From positions 3,782,001 to 3,846,000 of the forward strand of contig NZ_JAUSYC010000001.1 of NCBI RefSeq assembly GCF_030816485.1: a stretch of 64,000 nt of DNA. Direction: 5' to 3'. Under the pieces are notes generated by a model that searched no databases, was not told where the DNA came from, and saw nothing but the letters and a program-made list of their open reading frames with translations. The position numbers and the translations under genes are program-made. Source of the DNA: Arthrobacter sp. B1I2 (GTDB lineage: Bacteria; Actinomycetota; Actinomycetes; Actinomycetales; Micrococcaceae). Each line of letters opens with the position of its first letter. The stretch's first letter is position 1. Below are positions 49,985 to 58,277 of the stretch, piece after piece.

Positions 49985-51333
49985 GCCGCTACGCCTCCCG
50001 GGCCAGCGCAGTATCCGGAAAGATGGGCGCGGAAGTCCGCGGCGAAGACCTCCAGGGCGCTGCTGACCAGCCCCGTGGTTCCTTCCGGATGCCGGCACGC
50101 CCCGCGGCTGGAGACCATCCGTCCCAGGCGGTCCAACTCAAATATGAGGCGGGAATTTATTTCGCCACCGGCGATCCGGTTGAGCACGGACGCCATGGCT
50201 GGCAGGCCAAACATGCAGGGCCCGCATTGCCGGGCGGACCCGCCGGCCAGGTAGGTGACAATCCGGGCCGTTGCCTGGACGCCGCAGATCTGCAGGTCCA
50301 GGGCATGGATCACTCCTGCGCCCGGGCGGGCCGTCCCGTCCGGCGGCCCCACGGGTGAGAGGACGTGGGCCGCTGGCCGCACCCACCGGCCGTGGTATCC
50401 GCCCACCAGGACGGCGGACAAGGACGCAGGATCCATTCCCGCTTCCTGCAGAACAGCGGAAAGTTGCGCGCCGCCGGGCACCTCCAGCACGACATCCCGT
50501 ACCGGGGCAGGGCCGGAGACGGAGACCAGCCGGGTGCCGGTATCCGTTGATGTGCCGGCCTGGCGGAACCATTGCGCACCGTAGCGGGCGATCAAGGCAA
50601 CCTGGGCCAGGGTTTCGACATTTACCACCACTGTGGGACGGCCGTTGAGTCCTGACTCGCTGAGGCGCCGGCGCTGGTCCATGGGGACGGCAATACCGTT
50701 GGCGATCATATTGACGACGGCGCTCGACTCCCCGGAGATGAACGTTTCCGGAGCCTCCACCACACGGATCTTCCTGGCACCGGGCCGCTCGGTGAGGGCC
50801 TGCTGTATGCGCGGAAGGCTTGCGGCCTGTGCGTAGACATACATGCCTGCCCCGCCCAGGGCTGCGGCCATGGCGAGCAGTCCATCGATGACCAGGTGGG
50901 GCGCACGGGCAAGGAGCGTCCGGTCCTTGAAACTGAGCGGCTCACCTTCGGCACCGTTGGCGATCACCACCGGCCGGGCGGGAAACAAACCTTTCCTGCC
51001 TGACCCTGCAGCCGCAGAGGCCTTGCGCCAGGTTTCGAACGCGGCACCGCCGCGGCCGGTGAGTCCGGCTGCCGCCAGCGCCTCCAGCAAGCCTGGCCCT
51101 GCAGCCTGGGGGTCCCAGTGCCCGAAGGTGTCCAGGTGCTGCTCCCAGCCCGCATCAGGGCCTGCCGCCAAGAGGCGGGGTTCCCGGCGGCTGCTGTCCT
51201 GACGGATGACGTCCTGGCCGATGTTGTTTGGATGGGCCGGCGGGTGGGCGGTTTGCGTCCCGTCCCCGTGCACGCTCCGGGCGGCTTGCGGGTAGATGTC
51301 ACCGGCAGCTTGCGGGTGGATGTCAGGGCTCAT
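49981..51333 (-). CDS. NuoF-like (complex I 51-kDa) flavoprotein with SLBB domain
   Basis: A 450-residue protein. The middle is homologous to the FMN/NAD-binding part of NuoF: GLTGRGGAAFETWRKASA, ANGAEGEPLSFKDRTLLAR, then a SLBB-like segment (PGGAQLSAVLQEAGMDPASL; VGGYHGRWV). The C-terminal Fe-S region has CGPC, then GAC about 40 residues later, and one more Cys at the extreme C-terminus, so the canonical C-x2-C-x2-C of NuoF lacks its third cysteine. The first 90 residues are poorly conserved. ATG 51331-51333 overlaps the ferric-reductase-like stop. Likely oxidises NAD(P)H and passes electrons to the adjacent ferredoxin or membrane haem protein. Confidence 0.8.
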   Translation of the reverse strand: MSPDIHPQAAGDIYPQAARSVHGDGTQTAHPPAHPNNIGQDVIRQDSSRREPRLLAAGPDAGWEQHLDTFGHWDPQAAGPGLLEALAAAGLTGRGGAAFETWRKASAAAGSGRKGLFPARPVVIANGAEGEPLSFKDRTLLARAPHLVIDGLLAMAAALGGAGMYVYAQAASLPRIQQALTERPGARKIRVVEAPETFISGESSAVVNMIANGIAVPMDQRRRLSESGLNGRPTVVVNVETLAQVALIARYGAQWFRQAGTSTDTGTRLVSVSGPAPVRDVVLEVPGGAQLSAVLQEAGMDPASLSAVLVGGYHGRWVRPAAHVLSPVGPPDGTARPGAGVIHALDLQICGVQATARIVTYLAGGSARQCGPCMFGLPAMASVLNRIAGGEINSRLIFELDRLGRMVSSRGACRHPEGTTGLVSSALEVFAADFRAHLSGYCAGPGGVAA

Positions 51334-51887
51334 GGCAGGTTTCCTTGCCTGGCGTGCGAGGTTTCGAGGAAGGATGGGCTCAGCCGCCACAGCAGGGCCG
51401 CGGCAACAGCCACCGCGGACGCCAAGGCCAGCAGGAGGAACCACCCGCTCGAGACATCGGAACCGTTTCCGAGGACGTGCGCCATAGCAACGGGCCAGAT
51501 CCCGTAGCTGAGCCAGTGGACGGCTTTGAAGCTGCGCTGTCCGATCCGGTGCCGCAGCAGCCCCGTCACCCCCACGGCTAGGACAAGGTCCAGGGCAACC
51601 GTCCCCAGCCCCTGCCAAAACGGCTGGAATGAGCCCAGGAACGGCACCACGATGTCCACCGGCTTCAGTTTGGCAAAGGAGTCAAGGAGCAGAGATCCCA
51701 CGTGCAGCCCCAGGAAGACCGCAGCGAGCAGGGCGATGTTCCGGTGCAGGAGGCTGATGGAGAACCGTGGCAGCACCAGCAATGGGCGGCCGGACCTGTT
51801 GAGGATCCCTAACAGCACGGACGCGGTGAACAATGCCAGGGATACAAAGCCACTGACCCGGCCGAAAGCCCACATTGCTTCATCCAT
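51330..51887 (-). CDS. Ferric-reductase-like transmembrane haem protein
   Basis: A 185-residue protein with five or six spans. Paired histidines LLHRNIALL and LGLHVGSLLL, and KAVHWLSYG and MAHVLGNG, fit the two b-haem sites of the ferric reductase-like transmembrane domain. It lacks the cytosolic FAD/NADPH domain of NOX-type reductases, so a separate partner, the NuoF-like protein, would supply electrons. The ATG overlaps the apbE stop by 8 nt and its stop overlaps the next start by 4 nt. Confidence 0.85.
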   Translation of the reverse strand: MDEAMWAFGRVSGFVSLALFTASVLLGILNRSGRPLLVLPRFSISLLHRNIALLAAVFLGLHVGSLLLDSFAKLKPVDIVVPFLGSFQPFWQGLGTVALDLVLAVGVTGLLRHRIGQRSFKAVHWLSYGIWPVAMAHVLGNGSDVSSGWFLLLALASAVAVAAALLWRLSPSFLETSHARQGNLP

Positions 51888-52884
51888 GACCGGCACCCCC
51901 GGCGGGCCAGGTGCCGGTGGTGGTGACCCTGCCCCTGCTGTCCACGAGCCGGGCGGGGATTCCTTCGGCCCGGAACCATTCCACCGCCGCAAAGCCGCGG
52001 ACGATGGCCGCAGTGCTGAACGCGTTTGCTTCCAGGCAGGTTTGCGCCGCCACGGTTACCGAGCGCCAGACCGTTTCGGCAGGAAGGCCAAAGCGGGGGT
52101 CAAGGATGTGATGGACGTGTGTCCCCTGATGCGTCCAGCGGCGCTTTTGCGTACTGGACGTAGCCAGGGCAAACCCCGGCGCCACGGAGATTTGTTGGGC
52201 GGGATCGGCTGGGAGATCCTGAACCAGGATCTGCCACTGGCCCGGCTTTCCTTGTGTCTGTGGTCCGGGCCCTGCGCTTGCCACGTCTCCGCCCAGGCTC
52301 ACGAGCACCCCACAGCCCAGCTTCCGGTGCACCGCGGCAGCGGCGAGATCCGCCGCCATGGCCTTGGCCGACGCACCCAGGTCCAGGCGGAGGTCGGCCG
52401 GGAGGGTCAGTGTCGTGGAGTCAAGGCGCAGGCGGGACCAGCCTGGTACCCGTGGCGCCGGGGGTTCCGACGACGCGGGCAGCGGCGATACCTCCACGCT
52501 CAGGAGTCCCTGTCTGTCCTCCATCCCCGGGCCGTGGCCAAGGGCGGCCAGGTCTGCTCCGAGGGTGGGGTCGACGTCACCGTTGGTCATTGCCGCGGCG
52601 TCCAGGGCACGCTCCAGGAGCAGCCGGAACATGGGGCTCACGGTAACGCCCCGCGCCATCCGGGGCTGGAGCCCCAACAGTTCGGAATCACTGCGAAAAC
52701 GGCTGCAGGCGAGGTCTACAGCCGCCACTACGTCCCGGACAATGCCTTCCGCTGCGGCAAGCGTTCCGGGATCGGTAACCGTAACGGATGCCTCAAGCTG
52801 CCAGACCGTCCAGCTGGACTGGGCTGTGCTTTCGGTGGGCCGGGGAACAGCCTCCTTGGGACCTGCGGTATCGGACCCAGCCAC
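51880..52884 (-). CDS. apbE: FAD:protein FMN transferase (ApbE family)
   Basis: A 334-residue ApbE-type enzyme, which attaches FMN covalently to Thr or Ser of target proteins, usually extracytoplasmic. Visible are WQLEASVTVTDP (start of the fold), LACSRFRSDSELLGL, MTNGDVDPTLGADLAALGHG, LDLGASAKAMAADLAA, CGVLVSLGGDVASAGP, and GTHVHHILDPRFG with the metal-binding residues. No clear signal peptide or lipobox is seen. GTG 52882-52884 starts one base after the stop of the upstream small gene; an in-frame extension to 53034 overlaps that gene and is not conserved. Its FMN-accepting substrate is not obvious in the window. Confidence 0.85.
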   Translation of the reverse strand: MAGSDTAGPKEAVPRPTESTAQSSWTVWQLEASVTVTDPGTLAAAEGIVRDVVAAVDLACSRFRSDSELLGLQPRMARGVTVSPMFRLLLERALDAAAMTNGDVDPTLGADLAALGHGPGMEDRQGLLSVEVSPLPASSEPPAPRVPGWSRLRLDSTTLTLPADLRLDLGASAKAMAADLAAAAVHRKLGCGVLVSLGGDVASAGPGPQTQGKPGQWQILVQDLPADPAQQISVAPGFALATSSTQKRRWTHQGTHVHHILDPRFGLPAETVWRSVTVAAQTCLEANAFSTAAIVRGFAAVEWFRAEGIPARLVDSRGRVTTTGTWPAGGAGHG

Positions 52885-52885
52885 G

Positions 52886-53212
52886 TCAGGACCCCGAGGA
52901 CCTGCCGTGGATGGTGCCGCCGTTTCCGGGTTGGACCGGGCTGGTGCTGCCGCTTTTGCCGTGGCTCTTCGAACGGCGTGTGCTCTTGTCCTGGGTGGTG
53001 GCGTGGTCGTCGTCGTCAGAGCGGGCAGAGCCACCGGACTTCGGAGTGCTCCCCTGCGTGCTGCTGTCCGTGGCGGGGGTAGTCCTGGCTATCACGGAAG
53101 GCGTTGCGGCATACACAGCCGCGGCGGCCACCCCGGCAGCAGCGAAACTTCCAACGCCCACGGCGGCGGTGATCCCGGTGGCAAGGCGTTTGCCCCTGCT
53201 GCGAGTACTCAT
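52886..53212 (-). CDS. Small exported Ser/Asp/Lys-rich protein
   Basis: A 108-residue protein: basic N-terminus (MSTRSRGKRLAT), a hydrophobic membrane-spanning segment (GVGSFAAAGVAAAAVYAA), then a low-complexity external tail rich in Ser, Asp, Lys, Thr and Gly (residues about 45-108). ATG 53210-53212 follows a purine-rich GGGAGCAGG. First gene of the redox operon. It has no D-x-x-S/T-G-A-T flavinylation motif that I can find, so it is not an obvious ApbE substrate. Function unknown. Confidence 0.65.
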   Translation of the reverse strand: MSTRSRGKRLATGITAAVGVGSFAAAGVAAAAVYAATPSVIARTTPATDSSTQGSTPKSGGSARSDDDDHATTQDKSTRRSKSHGKSGSTSPVQPGNGGTIHGRSSGS

Positions 53213-53330
53213 GACCTGCTCCCGTCCTGGCGGCCTGCCTTTCCTCCCATGGTGCGCTTCCTTCCTGTGTAAATGCCTTAAGGAAGCTGTTGATCGGGCG
53301 GACGTCCAGGCCGGACTTCCAAGGTCCGGT

Positions 53331-54635
53331 TCACCACAGCGAGGGCAGGCTCCCCACCAGGCGCTCGTACATCGCCAGGGCGGAACCGTCGGTGAGGGAT
53401 GCCACCTGGTCGATGACCACGCGAAGGCGCGCGCCATCGTCGGGCGCGTCACGCCAGTCTGCAGCGAACATCGGTTCCAGGTGCCGGTCCCCGGTGGCGC
53501 TGAGGGCTGTGACCAGGGCGTGGAGTACTTCCCGCTGGCGCTCGTAGATGGGCTGGCGGTGTTCCGTGGTCATCACGAAGGTGGTGGCCAGGCCCTTCAT
53601 CACCGCGATTTCCATGACGGTCTCATCCGGCACCATGAGCTCGGCGTTGTAGCGGGTGAGGTTTTCCGGACCATACACGGCGCGGGTGGTCTCCAGGGCG
53701 CTCTGGCAGAACCGGCCGATCAGCTGGCTGGTCATGTTCTTCAGGGCTCCCATGGACTTGCGGCTGCCGTCAGCCTCGCGCACCCACACGTCCGTAGCCT
53801 CCAGCCGTGCCAGCGCGGCGTCGATGGCGGCAGGATCGTTGTGCGGGAGGTACCACTGCTTGGCGTATCCCACCACCCGGGCGCGGTGGTCCGGGTTGTC
53901 CATCCAGCGCAGCTGGAAGTGGCCGGCAACGATCGCGTCCTCCACGTCGTGCACCGAGTAGGAGATGTCGTCCGCCAGGTCCATGACCTGCGCTTCCAGG
54001 CAGGTCCGTCGTTCCGGGGCACCCTCGCGGATCCAGTTGAAGATGGGCAGGTCGTCCTCGTAGGCGCCGAACTTGCTGGTCCGCCGGCCATGGATCACCG
54101 GAGCTTCCAGGGCGGACCACGGGTATTTCGACGCCGCGTCAAGGCTTGCGCGGGTGAGGTTCAGTCCGGCGGGCTGGCCGTCAGCCGTGAGCACCTTGGG
54201 TTCGAGCCGGGTGAGCAGGCGGAGGGTCTGGGCGTTGCCTTCGAAGCCGCCGACAGCGTGCGCCACCTCGTTCAGCGCCGATTCCCCATTGTGGCCGAAG
54301 GGCGGGTGCCCCAGGTCATGGCTGAGGCAGGCCGTGTCCACCACATCCGGGTCGCAGCCCAGGGCCCGGCCCAGCTCGCGGCCCACCTGCGCCACTTCCA
54401 GGCTGTGGGTCAGCCGGGTGCGGACGAAGTCGTCAGTGTCCGGTGCCACTACCTGGGTTTTGGCGCCCAGCCGGCGCAGGGCCGAGGAGTGCAGCACCCG
54501 GGCACGGTCCCGTTCAAAGTCGGAGCGGTAGGTGCTTTTGGGCGGCTCCTCCACCCAGCGGGCGGAATCATGGGTGTCGTAGCCGGGCAGTGCCAGGGCG
54601 GCGGTGGGGGTTCCGGCCGCACGAGTCTTACCCAC
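53331..54635 (-). CDS. dgt: Deoxyguanosinetriphosphate triphosphohydrolase-like protein
   Basis: A 434-residue HD-domain dNTP triphosphohydrolase. The HD motif is in LTHSLEVAQVGRELGRALGC and CLSHDLGHPPFGHNGESALN (H...HD), with further metal or substrate ligands in AQVMDLADDISYSVHDVEDA. It hydrolyses dNTPs to deoxynucleosides and tripolyphosphate. GTG start 54633-54635 overlaps the dus stop by 8 nt, so it is coupled to the upstream tRNA-dihydrouridine synthase, a common actinobacterial pair near dnaG. Confidence 0.93.
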   Translation of the reverse strand: MGKTRAAGTPTAALALPGYDTHDSARWVEEPPKSTYRSDFERDRARVLHSSALRRLGAKTQVVAPDTDDFVRTRLTHSLEVAQVGRELGRALGCDPDVVDTACLSHDLGHPPFGHNGESALNEVAHAVGGFEGNAQTLRLLTRLEPKVLTADGQPAGLNLTRASLDAASKYPWSALEAPVIHGRRTSKFGAYEDDLPIFNWIREGAPERRTCLEAQVMDLADDISYSVHDVEDAIVAGHFQLRWMDNPDHRARVVGYAKQWYLPHNDPAAIDAALARLEATDVWVREADGSRKSMGALKNMTSQLIGRFCQSALETTRAVYGPENLTRYNAELMVPDETVMEIAVMKGLATTFVMTTEHRQPIYERQREVLHALVTALSATGDRHLEPMFAADWRDAPDDGARLRVVIDQVASLTDGSALAMYERLVGSLPSLW

Positions 54636-55806
54636 CGGAGACGTCCAGTTCGGCGGCGGCGATGTCCCTGGACTGGTCCTCGTTCAGGGCCCGGGAGTCC
54701 AGCCAGTCCTTGGGCAGGGCAGGCCTCTTCGGCGAGCCCGCGCGGCCGCGCGGGCCTTCGGCGTCCACCCCCGGATAGGGCGAATCCAGGTCCAGCTCGG
54801 CCAGGGTGTCCCGCAGCACCTCCAGGCTGGTCACCAGCGCCAGGCGGGTGCGCAGTTCCCCGCCCACCACATAGCCCTTGAAGTACCAGGCCATGTGCTT
54901 GCGGATCTCCCGCAGCGCCTTGCCCTCATCGCCAAAAGTCTCCACCATGAGCTCGGCGTGGCGGTAGACGCCCTCCGCCACCTGGCGCAGGTTGGGGCGG
55001 TGGCGGACGTCGCTGCCTTCGAAAGCAGCCTGCAGGTCGCCGAAGAGCCACGGCCGCCCCTGGCAACCGCGGCCAACCACCACTCCGTCCACGCCGGTTT
55101 CGCGCACCATCCGGACGGCGTCCTCGGCGGACCAGATGTCGCCGTTGCCCAGCACCGGGATGTCAGGCAGCGCTTCACGGAGCCGGGCGATGGCGGACCA
55201 GTCGGCCTTGCCGGAATAGAACTGCGCGGCGGTGCGGCCGTGGAGCGCGACGGCGGCAACACCGGCATCGCGGGCGATGCGGCCTGCGTCGAGGTATGTC
55301 AGGTGGTCATCGTCGATGCCTTTGCGCATCTTGATGGTCAGCGGAACGTTGCCTTTGGAGGCTTCCCTGACGGCGGTCTGCACGATGGAGGTGAAGAGGT
55401 CGATTTTCCAGGGCAGGGCCGAGCCGCCGCCGCGCCGGGTCACCTTGGGAACGGGGCAACCGAAGTTGAGGTCGATGTGATCGGCCCGGTTCTCCTCCAC
55501 GAGCATCCGGACGGCGGCGCCGACGGTGCCGGGGTCCACGCCGTACAGCTGGACGGAACGGACCTTTTCGTCGTCGTCGTGCGAAATGATGCGGAGGGAT
55601 TCGGGCGTCCGCTCCACGAGCGCGCGGGAGGTGACCATCTCCGCCACGTACATGCCGCCGCCGTACTCACGGCAGAGCCTGCGGAAGGCGGAGTTGGTGA
55701 TGCCGGCCATCGGGGCCAGGATCACCGGGGTGTCAACCGTGATGGGTCCCAGCTTGAGGGGCGGGAGTTCCAGCTTGGGTGCGGGAGGAGTTGCTGCAAC
55801 AGTCAC
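54628..55806 (-). CDS. dusB: tRNA-dihydrouridine synthase (DusB family)
   Basis: A 392-residue FMN enzyme that reduces uridine to dihydrouridine in tRNA D loops. It shows VILAPMAGITNSAFRRLCRE, the catalytic Cys in DLNFGCPVPKVTRRGGGSAL, VALHGRTAAQFYSGKADWSA, and VVGRGCQGRPWLFGDLQAAF. The C-terminal 60 residues are an actinobacterial extension. GTG 55804-55806 is used because no ATG lies closer. In one transcript with dgt. Confidence 0.93.
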   Translation of the reverse strand: MTVAATPPAPKLELPPLKLGPITVDTPVILAPMAGITNSAFRRLCREYGGGMYVAEMVTSRALVERTPESLRIISHDDDEKVRSVQLYGVDPGTVGAAVRMLVEENRADHIDLNFGCPVPKVTRRGGGSALPWKIDLFTSIVQTAVREASKGNVPLTIKMRKGIDDDHLTYLDAGRIARDAGVAAVALHGRTAAQFYSGKADWSAIARLREALPDIPVLGNGDIWSAEDAVRMVRETGVDGVVVGRGCQGRPWLFGDLQAAFEGSDVRHRPNLRQVAEGVYRHAELMVETFGDEGKALREIRKHMAWYFKGYVVGGELRTRLALVTSLEVLRDTLAELDLDSPYPGVDAEGPRGRAGSPKRPALPKDWLDSRALNEDQSRDIAAAELDVSGG

Positions 55807-55877
55807 CTGTCCATTGTTGCAAAGCCGGGCAAATCGGCATTCCGGGGCGGTTGCGGGCCCTGCCGGAAAGACCGGCT

Positions 55878-57371
55878 TCAGCCGCGGTCGGCCCGGCGGC
55901 CCCGCCGGGTGGCAGGCTCTCGCCCGGGTTGGGCGGCCAGGGGTTCGACGGCGGTGCGCCGGCTGCGTTCCTCCAGCGCGGCTGCGGCGAGCGCCCCGGT
56001 GTCCGCGACGTCGTCCGCGTGGGCCTGCCCGCCGTCGTGCTTTCCGTTCCCTGCCTCCATACCCACAGGCCCGGTGTCCTTGATCCCTGTTGCCTTGACC
56101 ACGAGCACGGCAATCAGGGTGGTGACCGGGATGGCCAGGACCAGCCCGATGGATCCGACCAGCGTCCGGATGACTTCCTCGGAGAGTTCGGCGCTGGTGA
56201 GGGTGTCCATCAGCGGCCGGTCGTAGAGCATGACGATGATCAGGATGGGCAGCGCGGCACCGGCATAGGCGAAGGCGATGGTGTACACGGTGGAGGCGAT
56301 GTGGTCGCGGCCGATCCGCATGGCGGAGGTGAACAGCTTCCGGGCGCTGCTGGCCGGTGCCAGTTCGTAGAGCTCCCATACGGCGGAGGACTGCGTAATG
56401 GTGACGTCGTTAAGGACGCCCAGGCCGGAAATGATGAGTCCGCAGAGGATCACCCCGGAGATGGAGATGTTTGCAGAGGTGTTCACCAACGTGGCGGCAT
56501 CATGGCTGCCCACGCCCGCGAGGTTGGCGGCGTCCGTGGCCCAGGCCGCCAGCAGGGCGGTGATGGCCAGCCCGAAAATGGTGCCCAGGAGTGCGGTGGA
56601 CGTGCGGGCGGAGAACCCGTGGGCGAAGTACAGCACCCCGATCATGATCACGGTGGAACCCACCAGGGCCAGCAGCAGCGGCGGTTTGCCTTCCACCAGG
56701 CCCGGGAGCAGGAAGTTTGCGAGCACGAAGTAAGCGCCCACCAGCCCGACCAGGGCCCGGAGGCCGCGCCACCTGGCGACGGCGATGACCACCGCCGCGT
56801 AGAGCACGGCGAGCAGGACAATCGGCAGCGTGCGGACGAAGTCCACAAAGATGTAGGCCGGCGAACCCTGTGACCCCGTGGCGCCCTGGGCGTTCGAGAG
56901 ATTGAGGTACCGGATCTGGTCCCCGGGCTTGACCCCGTGGGATGCGGCCACGTCAGGGTTGATGACCACCTTCACCGGGCTCCCGCCCTTGTCCGGCTCG
57001 GTGAAGGCGAAGGTGCAGTCCGAGCCCTGCCCCGGGGGCTGCTGCGCGGAACCCTGCTGGCTGGAACCCTGCTGGCCTGGCCCCTGTTGATTGGTTCCTT
57101 GCTGGCTGATTCCCTGCTGGCAGCTCTCCGTCACCACGTTCTGGATGGTGCCCGTATCGAAAGTGACCCCGGGAGCGGTGGAGTACGGGTTGGCGAGCGA
57201 TACCCCTTCCTTGCTGCCGGAGGGCCAGAGTGCGGCCATCCCGGCCAGGGTCAGCAGTGCCAGCGGAATGAGCACCGCGGCGAGGATGCGGTTCGCCTTG
57301 CTGCGGGCAGCCATCGCCTGGGGCGTCGGCTCCGAATGATCCAAGGAAGCGTGGGAGTGACCGGCGCCCAT
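55878..57371 (-). CDS. YibE/F family membrane protein
   Basis: A 497-residue protein. An N-terminal span (ILAAVLIPLALLTLAGMAAL) leads to an extracytoplasmic domain of about 110 residues interrupted by a Gln/Gly-rich insert (QQGIS, QQGTN, QQGPG, QQGSS, QQGSA, QQPPG; about residues 84-114), then seven or eight membrane spans with the family motifs HGFSARTSTALLGTIFGLAI, ISISGVILCGLIISGLGVLN and VTITQSSAVWEL, and a hydrophilic tail. YibE/F proteins have no established function. Stand-alone minus-strand gene. Confidence 0.85.
   Translation of the reverse strand: MGAGHSHASLDHSEPTPQAMAARSKANRILAAVLIPLALLTLAGMAALWPSGSKEGVSLANPYSTAPGVTFDTGTIQNVVTESCQQGISQQGTNQQGPGQQGSSQQGSAQQPPGQGSDCTFAFTEPDKGGSPVKVVINPDVAASHGVKPGDQIRYLNLSNAQGATGSQGSPAYIFVDFVRTLPIVLLAVLYAAVVIAVARWRGLRALVGLVGAYFVLANFLLPGLVEGKPPLLLALVGSTVIMIGVLYFAHGFSARTSTALLGTIFGLAITALLAAWATDAANLAGVGSHDAATLVNTSANISISGVILCGLIISGLGVLNDVTITQSSAVWELYELAPASSARKLFTSAMRIGRDHIASTVYTIAFAYAGAALPILIIVMLYDRPLMDTLTSAELSEEVIRTLVGSIGLVLAIPVTTLIAVLVVKATGIKDTGPVGMEAGNGKHDGGQAHADDVADTGALAAAALEERSRRTAVEPLAAQPGREPATRRGRRADRG
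57030..57119. repeat. Six 15-bp tandem repeats coding Gln-rich pentapeptides in YibE/F
   Basis: Units of 15 nt from 57030 to 57119 encode QQPPG, QQGSA, QQGSS, QQGPG, QQGTN and QQGIS on the minus strand. The insert sits between two beta-strand-like parts of the external domain. Confidence 0.88.
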
Positions 57372-57456
57372 CAGCAGTACAACCTCATAGGTTGAACTCT
57401 ACGTGCGCCGCCTTAGGGTTTTATAAATGGACCATCGGGATGGGGAGGAACCAGGC

Positions 57457-58269
57457 ATGGGCAACCGGGGTGTGAGCGGGGCAGGGACCCAAGGGGCAGG
57501 AGTTCGTGGGGCCGGCATAAGTGGGGCACAGGACGGCGGCGGCGTGCAGGCCGGCCAGGTGCCGGCGGCCCCCGCCCACCAGCCAATACTGAGCGTCCTC
57601 GAAGCATCGGGGGACACCAAGGGCGTTGTCCTGGTCCTGCACGGCGGGAAGGCCCACAGCCGGGATCCGGTGGAGGCCCGGCACCTGAGCCCGGCCAGGA
57701 TGGTCCCCTTCGCCAGGCACCTGCACCGCGCCGGCCGGAAACACGGGCTGGCCGTCTGGTCCCTGCGCAACAGCGTCCGTGGCTGGAACGGCCCCGACAT
57801 GTCCCCGCTGCAGGATGCACGCTGGGCGCTGCGGCAGATTGCGGAACGCCACCGGGACGTTCCGGTCTTCCTGCTGGGCCACTCCATGGGCGGCCTGACT
57901 GCCGTATGCGCAGCGGACCACCCCCAAGTGGAAGCCGTTGTAGCGCTTGCCCCGTGGCTGAACCCGCAAACCCCCGCCACCAGCGTCGCCGGCAGGAAGG
58001 TCCTGATCATTCACGGCACCACGGACCACATGACCAGCCCGTCGCAGTCGCTCGCCTTCGCCCGCCGGGCTTCCGCTGACGCGGCGAGCATGCAGTACGT
58101 GGCGCTCAGGGGCGTTGGGCACTTCATGCTCCGCAAGATCCGCGTGTGGCAGACCCTTGCCACCGGGTTCATCATTAAATCCTTTGCCGAGAGCACGGGC
58201 GCCGGTGTCCGGCCGCCCCGCGCCTTCACCCAGCTGTTGCCGGACTCATCCGTCCACGTCACCCTCTAG
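57457..58269 (+). CDS. Alpha/beta hydrolase
   Basis: A 270-residue protein. The nucleophile elbow is GHSMGG (VFLLGHSMGGLTAVCAADH), with a His in GVGHFMLRK at the C-terminal catalytic position and HGTTDHMTSPSQSLAFARRA holding the likely Asp. The first 40 residues are a low-complexity Gly/Ala/Gln segment (GAGTQGAGVRGAGISGAQDG) without a clear signal. ATG 57457-57459 follows GGGGAGGAACC; an upstream ATG at 57427 is unlikely. It overlaps functionally with the next gene, a lysophospholipid acyltransferase, and may be co-transcribed. Confidence 0.85.
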   Translation: MGNRGVSGAGTQGAGVRGAGISGAQDGGGVQAGQVPAAPAHQPILSVLEASGDTKGVVLVLHGGKAHSRDPVEARHLSPARMVPFARHLHRAGRKHGLAVWSLRNSVRGWNGPDMSPLQDARWALRQIAERHRDVPVFLLGHSMGGLTAVCAADHPQVEAVVALAPWLNPQTPATSVAGRKVLIIHGTTDHMTSPSQSLAFARRASADAASMQYVALRGVGHFMLRKIRVWQTLATGFIIKSFAESTGAGVRPPRAFTQLLPDSSVHVTL

Positions 58270-58277
58270 GCCGCTTC

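Noticed and set aside
47811..50066. 751-codon open frame on the plus strand opposite dnaG
   Set aside because: It is antisense to a fully conserved dnaG with all motifs. Long antisense frames are expected in very GC-rich DNA, and no domain is visible in its translation.
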